Origin: Hexactinellida sp. DTS-2022
Taxonomy: Eukaryota > Porifera > Hexactinellida
Assembly: GCA_028753945.1 (NCBI GenBank)
Contig: JAPNXP010000005.1
Span: 3,906,001-3,970,000 of the forward strand
Length of the DNA stretch: 64,000 nt
Direction of reading: 5' to 3'
In this document: positions 40,764 through 52,716 of the stretch, piece by piece
Position numbering within the stretch: position 1 is the first letter of the stretch
How the letters are laid out: each line of letters begins with the position of its first letter
Made by a program: the position numbers and the translations under genes
The notes under the pieces: generated by a model
Databases searched by the model: none
Seen by the model: the letters and a program-made list of their open reading frames with translations, nothing else
What the model was told of the DNA's origin: nothing

Positions 40764-42440
40764 TTGAGTGCATGCACTCTCGACCTTACCCGATCTGCCC
40801 CACAATGGTTCCCCCTGGGTAGATCAACGGATGATCCTATAATACCCAATAAGGACTTGGTAATTCAAACTGCCCCTTCAAAGTCCCAGGCACAACAAAA
40901 CGCACCAGATACTGCTGGACCGACAAACTCAAAGGAGCACACAAGTGTTGCTACTGAGCAACAGACTGAGGCGCTCATTACCCTCAACACACTCCTTCAG
41001 CAAACCATATCCCAGCTGCAAGGGTACTTGCCAGCTCTTACACCTGCCAGCCAGGAACTCCCAGCTGCAACCCAGGCTATGGCCATCCAGTCCCAACCGA
41101 GCACAACGGAACCTAACGCAGACAAATCCTTGTTTTTTTGACCCTTCTGGATTGGTCGAAGGGAAGGGACAAACTTTAGCTTATTGAGGGTGAGAGACGA
41201 CAATCTCAAAGACATTCAGAAATGCATGCTTTATGCAGTATTACCTATTACTGAGTTCAGTGGCGTAACTAGGCGCTTGGTGGCCCCTGGACAAATAAAA
41301 TTTTGAGGCCCCTCCCATTTCCTAGACAATTGCTTTCTAAGCATCAAACCTCAACTTAAAATATTAATCATAATTTTAGTAATCCTAAATTTGACTATCC
41401 ATATGTATCTAAATTTCAATACACGTAGGTTGAAACATAAAATAAACAGAGGTTTACAAAAGGATTTAGAATGTTCTTCTCCGAGATATATAAATAATTA
41501 AGTGCTAATAATCTCATTATCAAAAAGATTATTGTAGTCAGGCCTAGAAAATGTATTATCAATGAATAGGAAGTTACCAATTGCGGATAGATCAGTACTA
41601 GCATAGTTTACATAAAATAGATAGTTTTTGAGTTATGGCTCATTTTAGGAAATATACATTTCCCTGGCAACCGAGGAATGTGTCAACATTCCATTTATAA
41701 TTCGATATATTTCATTCAACTAGTTATGGACATCCTCATGTTCCAATTTTGAACATTTATAAGGCACTTAACTGTGTTAAAAACAAGCTATAAAAACACG
41801 ATAATTCCCACGAAAAATAGCGATTACGCAATCAAATGGTGATATATCACAATTCTAAAGGGTGTCATGTATGCCTTGATATCATGTTCCTAACTTACTA
41901 TATAATTATAATGCATTTCTCAGGTCTGTCAATACTAGCTACTGAGATAAAGATATGTCAGCTAATAATCAATGGCCTTTAAGTAATCCATGGTTCGGAG
42001 TAGTAGTAAGGCCTTATCTAACGAAGGTCACGATAAAAACTAATTCTCGCTGTACATTCTTATAATTGATAATATTTTATGACTCTTCTACGGAACTCTC
42101 GGAGGCCCCTAGGCCGGTCTAGGGGCTTGAGGCCCCTGGACTTTGTCCACCCTTGTCCTATTTAGTTACGCCCCTGACTGAGTTACTCCGGAGACTCATT
42201 CTAATGAAGAGGTGCCAAAGGACAAACTAATTGAGCACATATCGGCCTCCCTTGTTCTAACTGGGGCTGCAAATCATTTTTACGGTATGTACACGCAGGA
42301 AACAGGCCTTAAGAGCTATAAACCCGTCACTGCTCCCCAACTTAGATAACCTCTCCGGTGAGCCGGACCCTAACTTGCTATTCGGAACAGCAAAGCTTAA
42401 TGTCAAATGTTGTCGTTTAACCGTATTGTCAGCATCCTAA
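40764..42440 (+). pseudogene. Gag-like retroelement relic, split by a hAT insertion
   Basis: An open frame from about 40764 to 41141 is Gln/Thr/Pro/Ala-rich (ATEQQTEALITLNTLLQQT, a likely coiled segment). A shifted frame then reads LRVRDDNLKDIQKCMLYAV up to the hAT at 41258. Past the insertion, shifted frames read LIEHISASLVLTGAANHFYG and LDNLSGEPDPNLLFGTAKLN, which look like the middle of a DIRS-type gag. There is no ATG in frame at the left end and there are several frameshifts. The assignment is by general resemblance only. Confidence 0.45.
41258..42176. mobile_element. hAT element, non-autonomous, 919 bp
   Basis: The 8-bp target duplication ACTGAGTT lies at 41250-41257 and 42177-42184. 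Ends are CAGTGGCGTAACTA and TAGTTACGCCCCTG, with mirrored subterminal GAGGCCCCT words. Internal sequence recurs, rearranged, at 58440-58790. No transposase is visible. Confidence 0.93.
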
Positions 42441-42655
42441 AAATTTAGGATAGTTGGTTGCCTCCGCAAATGAACATTTTGCAAGTTTAGATAATTATTA
42501 CTTTAGGAGGTTAGATGACCTCATAATATACATAATAGCACTAAATAAGTCATGGCGTAGCACGCGGTCCGGCTGGTCCGGCCATGGCCGGACCAGTTTT
42601 CATTTATTCTACTATATTATATCGGACGGTCCGGTTTTGGCCGGACCACTTTAAC

Positions 42656-43116
42656 CAGTGGCGGCGGAAGCATTTAGATGTAGGTGCGAGCACTCCTCAT
42701 TTAGGCCCAAAAAACAAAAAATAGGCCCAAATAATAGCTGACTAAGTGACTATTAATATAGTACATAATTACAGAATTTACAGTTTATCCCGCTTAATAG
42801 GGTCACGTCGGGAGTCGGAACCAGGCCATTTTGAGCCGATTAAGCGGAATAAAGGTGTTGGGCCGATTAACCGGAGTAACTTAACGCTATTTAAATGTTT
42901 CTGTTTCTAGCCAAGTGACCCGATTAGTCAGGTTGATCCGATTAACCAGTTGCTCTATTAAGCGGAGTCTACTGTATCTATTAAACCCAAATAGAATATC
43001 TGAATATTCTGATCACTGGTGTTATAAATGCAGTTGATGCCCTTAAAAATAATTAGGCCCAAATTTTCTGATAAAATATAGGTGCTCGCATGCTCGCAGT
43101 GCTTCCGCCGCCTATG
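42656..43116. mobile_element. hAT MITE, 461 bp, nested
   Basis: Target duplication ACTTTAAC (42648-42655) and ACTTCAAC (43117-43124), one mismatch. Ends are CAGTGGCGGCGGAAGCA and GCTTCCGCCGCCTATG. The subterminal word TAGGCCCAAA is repeated. Confidence 0.87.
42781..42974. mobile_element. pogo-like MITE, 194 bp, nested
   Basis: TA-flanked ends CAGTTTATCCCGCTTAATAG and CTATTAAGCGGAGTCTACTG, with internal GCCGATTAAGCGG/CGATTAACCGG repeats. It was inserted in the 461-bp hAT MITE, so it is younger than that host. Confidence 0.85.
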
Positions 43117-43185
43117 ACTTCAACTGTTTGGCCGGAGATATTTCAGAGCCGTGCGACGCCCGTGTTAAAGTGGTCGCTAGGTGTT

Positions 43186-44010
43186 CTAGTCTATGGATGG
43201 ATTAGTAACTAATCTAATCTCAATATAGTAGCTAATATTAGGACTCGTTTGCTGCATCGTTGAGACGAGTCTCTGAGTATCTCTCCGGTAGTATTTTTCG
43301 AAAGTTTGTGCATTGGACCAGTCTGCTACTCTAAGGATTTGATCTACTGGCAGTCCAGCGTTAGCTTCCTCAGATGTGGAAGCGGATCTAGTCGAGTGGG
43401 CTTTGAATATATCGGTGTCCACGCCAGCTGCTGCTAGAGTGTTTTTGAACAAACGACCGATGGTCGATGGGGTCACATTCTTGTGACGTTTTGTTAAACT
43501 GATGAATACTAGGTGAGCAGTCTCAGGTCTCAAATCTTTAGTGTAATCTAAGTAGCGATTTAAGTTAGTCATGGGGCAAACCAGACTACTAGATTGAAAG
43601 CATGAGATTATTATTGGTTTCATGAACTTTTTCTTCCAAGTCTTAGCCTGACCAATCTGAATACATATTTCATTCTCCCGTTGGTTATGTACCTGGTATC
43701 AAACGCAGCGATTTCCGAGCTTCTCGATGTTGTGGCTATTGCAACCAATGTTGCAACTTTTCCTGAAAGGAATTTTAGTCCAGGCTTATCAGTTTTAAGG
43801 TATTCTAATAGAGGGTTTATGTCCCATGTGTGGGAGTAACGTGGTTTCTTTGGTTGCATGTTTCCTATGCCCTTAATTAGTCGAGAGATCAAAGGGTCTC
43901 TTGTTATAACATTAGCAATCTCCAGGGTTTCGAAAATAGTTGTTAATGATGACCGAATGGTAGCTAGCTAACTAGCAGATTTTCCTGAATCGAATATGTC
44001 AGTTAGCTGG
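43186..44010 (-). pseudogene. Tyrosine recombinase of a DIRS-like element, broken
   Basis: Reading on the minus strand, an N-terminal helical part (ISRLIKGIGNMQPKKPRYSH, then TWDINPLLEYLKT) is followed by the first catalytic Arg in ATTSRSSEIAAFD. A one-base frameshift near 43640 leads to the second half with KAHSTRSASTS (His-x-x-Arg), ADWSNAQTF and the nucleophile region FEKYYRRDT. The R, HxxR, W and Y positions match the tyrosine recombinases of DIRS/Ngaro retroelements and some Cryptons. An in-frame TAG near 43965 also breaks the N-terminus. It points opposite to the gag-like relic, so the two are not one intact element. No reverse transcriptase was found nearby. Confidence 0.8.
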
Positions 44011-44390
44011 AGTACCTACTAGTCAAGCCTATCACATCCTGATTAAAAGTAAAAGAGTAAAATTTTCGGTCTTGGAACACTATCCAAATATATGTCATTG
44101 TCTGGCTACGCCACTTGGTAGAATTCCAATTCGACATCGCCCCTACGGGGCTTGTCGAATTCTAAATTAGTGAATATATACATTATGGGTTATTAATAAT
44201 TTCATCTTCAAAACCAACCCTGGTTGCAAATTGACCAATTTTATGGATGGATGGATGGGCATATTATAGACTATTAGTATCAGAAATAGCCAATAAATGA
44301 TATTCCCTTCGAAATCAATTCATATCCGCTAACCCATCCCTGGTCCAAATCCACATTTTGATGTTAGGCCTTATGTATAGTAGGCTATGC
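44011..44390. other. No gene seen
   Basis: AT-rich unique sequence. It holds an inverted pair GGTAGAATTCCAATTCGACA / TGTCGAATTCTAA-type around 44119-44165 and a short ATGG microsatellite near 44243-44258. Confidence 0.5.
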
Positions 44391-45192
44391 GTCAGTATAT
44401 TAAAAGTGAAAGTGTATTCTTGCTGATTGAAATATGTTCACTTAATCTGTCGTTGTTATGGAATGTAAAAACTTAGTTTTCAATTAGAAAATAGAATCCT
44501 ACTCGATCTCACAAGTTGAATCAATATAATTATCACAAGTTGAAACAATCGAATTAGATTTAACACTTTTAATTCAACTGAAGTGTTAGTAAACAAAGGA
44601 AATTTGAAACTCAATTGTGGCACAAACTAATCCCAATTTGAAAATTCGTGCACTGTGAGGGGTGTAGGATTAAATTCTCTATCGAATGCATATACGTACA
44701 CGTATATGAAATTTCGGGAATTATTTATTGATCCTGTTGTGACATTAAACAGGAATAAAATGTGTCCACTAAAATGTAGTCAAAAATCGTGAACCCAGGT
44801 GCAAATTAGACGGTGAAATAGCACCTACATACCAAGTTTCAGGAAGTAATCTATAAAAATGTGGCCAGGGCAGAGTCTACGGAGAAAGAAAAAAATCCAA
44901 AATTGCAGCCTGTGCCGACGCATGTTCCTTTGGCGGAACTATATTTTGATTGTGGTTTATTGATAGTGCCTCCAAAGGACCATGCTGTCGGCACAGGCTG
45001 CAATTTTGGATTTTTTCTGCCAAGTCATCAACGCCCAGGGTGTCAAGAATCATTTGTTAATTGGTCCGAGCCACAAGGAACGGTAGATAAATTTGAAGTT
45101 TGTTTCTATCATAAACCACCTTGAGTTTAATGCCATTCATTCATTATGTAGTATTGATAATACATTATATTATTAGTTATTTATTTTAGCAC
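44391..45192 (-). repeat. Isolated array unit with hairpin
   Basis: About 800 bp homologous to block IV, from GTCAGTATATTA to TTATTTATTTTAGCA, with the hairpin at 44892-45014. It skips several segments present in full units: after the hairpin it passes directly to CATCAACGCCCAGGGTGTCA. It lies about 10 kb from the array. Confidence 0.85.
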
Positions 45193-45369
45193 TGTAATAA
45201 ATTCAACATCGTATCTACGTAGTATAGCAACTTTCTTGGGGATGAAGGCACAAGACCGTGGATATTTTTAAGAATTTCTTCCAAATTCGAATTAATAAAT
45301 AATAGTACAGTGTATTAATAAGTGGACTAAAGAATCTTAACTAACTTAAAAGTATTAAGCTGAACAAAA

Positions 45370-45610
45370 CCCTGTACTCGTATCTTGACTAATTTTAACA
45401 AAAAAATCTCATTATTTTTCCAAAAATACTCAAGTATTTTAAAATTTCCCAATATACTGAACTTTTACTAACACTCAAATATAAAACTAGATCTTTCCGA
45501 ATCTACTCAAGTTTTTCAAAATCATTCCAATTCTGCTCAATTTTTTATCAATAAATTCCAAATCTACTCAACTTTTCACATAAATTCACAGATCTACTCA
45601 AGTTTTAGAA
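45370..45610. repeat. Degenerate ~30-bp tandem repeat
   Basis: Repeated ATCTACTCAAGTTTTxxAAA phrases (at least seven). A similar run in opposite orientation (AAAACTTGAGTATATTTGGA) lies at 47228-47380, so the two flank the nested hAT stack like inverted arms. Confidence 0.65.
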
Positions 45611-45971
45611 AGGCGCTATTTGGTCATTTGGTCTTCCAACACAAAAGGTGTCAGCCAATTAATTAGCCAATTAAATTCGTTGTTCCAGTATGGATTAGCA
45701 GCTAGCATTCAATTAGTATAATTGAATGCTTTAGTGTATGTGTATGCAGTGGCGGCGCTAGCACATCAAAAGAGGGGGTGCAACTGGAGGTGCTGTTGAT
45801 TTTCTGGGGGTGCAATCATTTGTCCAGTTACAACATGCCAGAATGTTTGAATGATTATTGTGTCATGTTATAATGTGGTCTCTTATAGAAAGTAGCTATT
45901 ACTTTAGGTTGGTACTCAAATATAATATTCGGAAACTAAACATATTAGCAATAAGGCGAACATACGTAGAT

Positions 45972-46573
45972 CAGTGGCGGATCCAAGGGGAGGGAGGGCA
46001 TATGCCCCCCCCCACTGCCCCCTTCCTCTATTGCCCAACGGCAGGATCTTAGTTCGGCGAGATACCAAAACAACAAATGCGGTAGGCTTATTTGCCTTTT
46101 CCTTTAGGAATTACAACAGAAGCCCGTTAGTATAAACACGGTAAATGAGAATTTCGGGATAAGAGAAACAAATATCTTCACAAAATCAGGTTCCTAGATT
46201 TGCTATTCAATGGGTAATACTCATGTTATGGAGATCTCTAAAACTGAGATATTAGACATCCAGAAGCTACTTATCTTTAGCTAGTTATGTATGTATTGTA
46301 TCGTGTTTAGTTGGTAACATCCGCATCACAAGATCCGTGCCCACCCAGACCGGAAAGTTCAGTTTCGCATATGGCACCAATTATATACCTTTAGTATAAT
46401 TACAGATAGATCTAACTCCCTCACTATACATTATTATATTTACATATTTGAGATTTGATTATTTGAGATAAATAAGATTTTAGTATGTTGAATTTTAGTT
46501 AGGAATTTGAAGATACATCCTCCCTGAAATAGTCTCTGCCCACCCCTCAGATTTGTTTCTCGAACCACCTCTG
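45972..46573. mobile_element. hAT element, non-autonomous, 602 bp
   Basis: The 8-bp target duplication ACGTAGAT lies at 45964-45971 and 46574-46581. Ends are CAGTGGCGGATCCA and TCGAACCACCTCTG (10 of 14 complementary). The short ORF-like stretches inside show no domain. Confidence 0.85.
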
Positions 46574-46654
46574 ACGTAGATATCAAAGCACAAAGTGCTA
46601 AATTTGACTAATCATTCATGCTAATTCTTATATACGTATTGAAGTGGGCTAGTT

Positions 46655-47099
46655 CATTACTGCCAACCTTACAGGGATTCCCTGTACAGTACAGGGATTT
46701 AACCAATTTTGGCTGTTCTGTAAATTATACAGGGATTTATTCCATTCGTATTGGGATTTTTAATTTACTAATTATGAGTTAAATAATGCCTAAAATATCT
46801 ACAGTGATGATAGTATATTCTGCCATGCATTCTGCATTGATCACATAAAGGCACAACTTGGTTTATATATCTATTCAAGCGTTTAGGGAATCCCTATACA
46901 GTATATATTTCATTGCTTTACCTTATAATAATTAAGTAATAATTTTGATATGTCTTTCGTATTTCCCTGAATAATAATTCCCGGGACGAGCGAGAGCAGC
47001 GATCGAGAAATCTTTGGGAGGTGTACCGGTTTTTGGTCAATGTACAGGGGAAAATTTGAGCCCTATGAGGGATATGACTCAAATAGGTTGGCAGGTATG
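46655..47099. mobile_element. MITE with CATTACTGCCAACC ends, 445 bp
   Basis: Ends CATTACTGCCAACC and GGTTGGCAGGTATG are inverted. CTAGTT (6 bp) lies on both sides at 46649-46654 and 47100-47105. It is rich in ACAGGGAT words. A shortened relative lies at about 56553-56697. A 6-bp duplication does not fit hAT. Confidence 0.6.
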
Positions 47100-47399
47100 C
47101 TAGTTATGCTATTCAACTTGAATACAATAAATTATAAATACACATTGAATTCTCTGAGCACCCCCACTGGGGGTGCTGACAGAGTTTCAGGAGGTGCCGT
47201 AGCACCCCCTAGCACCCCCTTGGCGCCGATAATCCAATAAAACTTGAGTATATTTGGAATAATCCAATAAAATTTGACCTTATTTGTAATAATCCTATAA
47301 AACTTGAGTATATTTACAAATTAGTTGAGTATTGTTGAGTATATTTGGAAATCTTCAAAAAAGCTGAGTATTTTCGGAATTTTTCCTATCATAAAATCT

Positions 47400-47590
47400 A
47401 AACATACTGTAGAAACAATTTCCAAAAAAGCGGGAGTTTGAAAATTGGCGGGAGGTCGGGAGGATGGGAGAAAAAAGGCTAAAAAGCGGGAGAGTTGGCA
47501 ACCCTGACTATAGTATAGTCGGCACAGTAAAAATAAAGGCAGTGAATTGAATACTCGCCCAATATACTATAGTATAGTCGGCACAGTTAA
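47400..47590. repeat. GC-richer fragment plus two palindromic mini-elements
   Basis: A GGCGGGAGGTCGGGAGG region ends at GTTGGCAACCCTG. It is joined to a truncated copy of the mini-element (ACTATAGTATAGTCGGCACAG, 47511-47530) and a second diverged copy ending at 47586. No gene is seen. Confidence 0.6.
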
Positions 47591-47827
47591 TTATTGGCTT
47601 ATTTAATCAGAAAATTAAAATTGTGCTCAAAGGAATGACTACAATAGGGTTATTTGTGATCATAACATCATAACATTCTAGAACATGAAGTGGTTTCCGA
47701 ATACATTTAGACTATGTTTTACAGGATAGACGCTCAAAAAGCATATTTCAAAATAATCTATACTTAGACAAAAGAATTCGTCGTGGGCGTCAAAAATGAA
47801 CTTCTAAGTCATGCTAAACCTAGCTAG

Positions 47828-48434
47828 CAGTGTTTGCATGCGCTGCGCATTTCAGGATTTAAGCCCTTGAACAGTTCTTTGAAACATGAGGCCTCGAGGG
47901 CAAATACCTATCAATTATTTAATTCAGCAATTGAAGAGAAAATCCAAAAATTCTTCAATAGTCTAAATGTTGCACTCAGTAAATAAAAGTAATATATTCT
48001 TATCTATTTCGAATTTACGTCATTGTTCATTATCATTTGTCTTTGCTTGATTATAACATAATGAGAGAAACCATATGAAAACATGTATAACTTAAGAGTA
48101 TTGAATTTGAATACGAAAATACTGGTGGAAGGCCGAAGGAAGAGGATGTCCGTTCAAAGTTTGCGAAACAGGCTACTAATACAATGAATTCGTAATAAAT
48201 TAGTTATATTAACTAGAGTTAGTAATAGTTATACAAATTTACATGATTATGACTATAGACACAAGAAATATACCAGATAGGGAAAATTATTACATTGCGC
48301 TAGCCCGCCTAGCCGGTAGGAACAGTGGTCATATGATAACCTATTATGAAAGCGAGCGGGGATCCAAAAAAATTACTAACGCAGCGCAGGGCAGCGCAGC
48401 GGGGTTTGAATAGAACCAGCGATTGCAAACACTG
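47828..48434. mobile_element. Probable hAT element, ~607 bp
   Basis: Ends CAGTGTTTGCATGCG and CGATTGCAAACACTG. AAACCTAG lies at 47816-47823 and 48435-48442, with an unexplained extra CTAG between the left copy and the terminus. Confidence 0.65.
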
Positions 48435-48442
48435 AAACCTAG

Positions 48443-48705
48443 GGTGGGAGCTATTTAAAATGAGTAGCGCATGCGCTGCATTTCAAGTGGCGCATGCACT
48501 GCTTTTCAATAATATCTCATGCGCTGCTATTATTACATAGTAATGCTATGAGATAAGCCATAATTATAGTATCTAAGTGTATTTCCTAATAATTAAACAT
48601 AGATAACCAATACGTTAATTGGAATGTTATTTAGTGAATCTTGCTCACCACATTTTGATAAGTTATCTTTGAAATGCAAGTAGTTAATTAATTTATGCAT
48701 ATATG
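48443..48705. other. Short diverged repeats, no gene
   Basis: Three imperfect copies of a GCGCATGCGCTGC phrase lie within 48475-48530, matching words inside the neighbouring hAT element. The rest is AT-rich. Confidence 0.5.
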
Positions 48706-48713
48706 CTCTAAAT

Positions 48714-49204
48714 CAGGGCTCTTCAATTAGTGGCCCGCGGGCGAAAAGTGGCCCGCTGCCTATATTTTGGTGGCCCGCCCAATCTTTCAGTTTATATATT
48801 TGTCCGATATTATTTCGCTCATAGCTACATTCTCTGCAACTGAAACTGTTATTTATCCTTCTAGGCCCTAGGATATAGTAGCTACTTGATCATTCCAATA
48901 TTGAAATTTTTGTTTTGCTATTATACAAACAATGGCATAGTGTTTCTACAGTACGTTACTTTTTTTTAACCCGATATTCTTCATTAAATTGTCACATGCA
49001 TTAATATGCCCAATTGCCTTCCTTCCTTGTATGTACTTGTAGTCTTGTATTCCATATTATGTATATCACATAATGTGTTTCATTCTTACCTATTTGTTAT
49101 TAGCGTATGAGTAATCAATTATGGCTCTCCAGTTACGAAGTGGCCCGGGGAAGTGCCTGATTTATAAAAAGTGGCCCGGGGATAAAACTAATTGAAGAGC
49201 CCTG
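48714..49204. mobile_element. hAT MITE, 491 bp
   Basis: The 8-bp target duplication CTCTAAAT lies at 48706-48713 and 49205-49212. Ends are CAGGGCTCTTCAATTAGTGG and TAATTGAAGAGCCCTG, with repeated GTGGCCCG words inside both ends. Confidence 0.93.
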
Positions 49205-49212
49205 CTCTAAAT

Positions 49213-49949
49213 TAAAGAGATATACCATTCGTTATATCATTCTATCTGAGGAAATGGCAAAAAACTAACTTCTTCAACTGAGTCGGTTAATATGTTCCCG
49301 AAAGAACGAAACATATCTGATAAAGAAGATATCAGCTTCCTGACATTTGACATCGACAAAGTATGTCTATCAGAAGGTGAATAGTAAGCAAGTTAATGAA
49401 GAAGCCAGAAACAAACAAACTATACGACTCATAATTCTTAATGTCCATTGAACATTAATTGCCACTTAGAATACCGCTCTATGAAAATGAAAGGAGGAAT
49501 CGATTGGAAAGTGTCTTCAAAAGTTTTCCCGAGAAACAACAAATTTTCTCCAGGAATGTAGCTATATAATGTAAGCACAAAATATGTTACGGCTTTCAGG
49601 TCATAAGACAAAACGAGTCCACCGTTATAATTTATTCGCGCCCTCTAAGAGATAAAAATCTGAGTCCGCTGGGAGAAATTTACCCCCTTGTGCATGTGAA
49701 AAAACATCATTGTTTTGTATCCCCCAGACTATTCTTTGAATTTTCCCGTTTCCCATTCTCTTTTACATTTCTTTATTTACCCATCTCTTTTACTGCCATT
49801 TACCCTATCTTTAATATTTCTTTTTGTATTCTGTTATTTAGTTCTTGATGTGCTTAACTTCCTCAGGCAGTACTTTCTATTATTGTACTTGTTTACTCGC
49901 ACAAATTATTATTATTATTATTATTATTATTATTTACGCTTTATAATCA
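49213..49949. other. No gene seen
   Basis: AT-rich. An open frame at 49715-49954 is a low-complexity Phe/Leu/Tyr string ending in an (ATT)n microsatellite (49905-49934) and is not believable as a gene. Confidence 0.55.
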
Positions 49950-51029
<1,080 letters not shown>

Positions 51030-51080
51030 ATATTGTAAATCGAATTGTTACATAGTGTTTAGATATTAAAAAATAGATAT

Positions 51081-52051
51081 TTAAAAGGTCAATGGGTCAC
51101 TCGATGGGTCATGAGAAACCAATGTTGACCCATGGTCCACTCTGCTTGCTATTACGCGAACCCCACTATATAAATGTTTATTCACGAGTAATACTTTCGG
51201 TTGAGAGAATATTATCCTGGAGTCCCTGACATCAGGATAGTTGTGCATTAAATTAATGTTGTAAATGAACTCACGCAAAAAGCATTTAGAGACATATCTG
51301 TTAGAAATGTATTTTTCTTGACAATTCCCCAAGAGATGATTTCTAACATTCTGTGAGAGGATAGGAGTAAATTCACACACTAAAGTAGCCAAACTAGGTG
51401 TAGGAACTTGAGGGTCCAGTTGAGTGTAAGTCAGGGAATGAAAGGTTCACGAACGGACAGAATTGACTCAATTCAGTTCATCTTAAATTGACGCACGTTC
51501 AGTTCGTTTAAGTTCACCTCCTAACTTCAGCTCCACCAGCGTTCGTTCAGTTCGTTCACGGGCTAACCGGCGTTCGTTCAATCCGTTCAATTAAGTTAGT
51601 TCAATTAGTTCAGGTCGTTCAGTGTACAGTGAGTGGGTCGAACTATTCCGTTTATGATAGACTGTTCGATCCTCCAAGCTGTTATTGAAGTTCAGGTTAA
51701 GAAGCTAGAATCTAAGCTAAGAGACATGAGTCCACTAGGGATGTCCGGAATTAGCACTTTTGCAGTCACCTATTATATTTAATGGATCTATAATAATAAT
51801 TTGTCTTTATTCAGTTTAGTTCGTTCAGTACAGTTCGTTCAATCCGTTCAATTCGTTCAATTGCCGTTCGGAAACCGTTGGCGTTCGTTCAGTTCGTTCA
51901 CCGTGAATCCCTTAAAAGCCGTGCGTTCAGTTCGTTCAGTTCAAGTTCAATAAGTTCGTTCGTGAACCTTTCATTCCCTGGTGTAAGTGCTTACGGGTTG
52001 TAACTCTGGAAAAAATGTTTCACAGCTGGTATCGATATCGGATAGCTCCAT
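51081..52051 (-). pseudogene. Unknown ORF interrupted by a hAT MITE
   Basis: An ATG at 52051 (MELSDIDTSCETFFPELQP) opens a frame that runs into the hAT terminus and stops. Past the element the same frame continues through LLGNCQEKYISNRYV and MHNYPDVRDSR to a stop at 51081. The 8-bp duplication keeps the frame if element and one duplicate are discounted, giving roughly 140 codons. The frame extends a little upstream to a TAG near 52082. I recognise no domain. It could be a fragment of a transposon protein or of a host gene exon. Confidence 0.45.
51432..51980. mobile_element. hAT MITE, 549 bp, GTTCGTTCA-rich
   Basis: The 8-bp target duplication GTGTAAGT lies at 51424-51431 and 51981-51988. Ends CAGGGAATGAAAGGTTCACG and CGTGAACCTTTCATTCCCTG are perfect over 20 bp. 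The interior is packed with TCAGTTCGTTCA words on both sides of the centre. Confidence 0.95.
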
Positions 52052-52099
52052 TGGTGGGTTGGAAAATTGAATATCGGAAACTTCGTCTATATGCTAACT

Positions 52100-52716
52100 T
52101 TGTAGAATGTCTGAAATTATCCATCTGGCGTTCAGTTCTCGTAGGAGATCTATGAGGAGACCGATCATGATAACTAGGACTAGCTTCGCCTTTATTATCA
52201 CTATTTAGATAAGATAGAATAATTTTGACAAGGATTTTTACTAGTACGTTTAATATTAGCATACGGCACATCTTCTGGCCAAAAGGATGGCTGAGTAAAG
52301 GATCACTCCAAAAAGCCATATTCTTGTCTAATATAACAAGGTTAGAGAGTAAATTGGATACATTAGACTATAAACAATACACATTTAATTTGAAACAGAA
52401 AATGATACCATCTGATTGTTTTGTTATTCATGTTGGAACATTATAGCTATTGAGGTTCCAATCTAATAGGCCAAATATATCTTGATCTTGCGCAGGTTTG
52501 GTAGAATCTATAGATTTCTGGTGGTGGTAGTAGTTGTGAGTGATTTCCAAGTATCGTCTGTATTTCCATTTAATAGATCGTTGCTAATTTACCGTGCCAT
52601 CCAAAACCGGCTCCGAAAACACTCCAATTATGAGACGGAATCTTTTTAGAGTGTTTGCAAGTACTATCTCCCTTGCATTTGATTTAGTCATCTTAGGAAT
52701 TTATTGCAGCGTATAA
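52100..52716. other. No firm gene
   Basis: A minus-strand frame (52319-52020) reads SPSYHDRSPHRSPTRTERQM, overlapping the start of the interrupted ORF in another frame. It may be an upstream piece of the same decayed gene. Nothing else is recognised. Confidence 0.35.

Larger units (their letters stand above)
42551..43162. mobile_element. Outer hAT-like element enclosing two others
   Basis: Ends CATGGCGTAGCACGCGG and GCCGTGCGACGCCCGTG form an imperfect inverted repeat. Subterminal GGTCCGGCCATGGCCGGACC palindromes follow. I could not read a clean target duplication. It contains the elements at 42656-43116 and 42781-42974. Confidence 0.5.
45747..47230. mobile_element. Decayed hAT element with two nested insertions
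   Basis: The left end is CAGTGGCGGCGCTAGCAC followed by GGGGGTGCAAC words. The right end has mirrored AGCACCCCCTTGGCGCCG but lacks the final CACTG. No target duplication is readable. Insertions at 45972-46573 and 46655-47099 account for most of its length. Confidence 0.5.

Noticed and set aside
40945-41215. Overlapping ORFs on both strands
   Set aside because: They are alternative frames of the gag-like relic; the Gln/Thr/Ala-rich frame at 40764-41141 is the more plausible.
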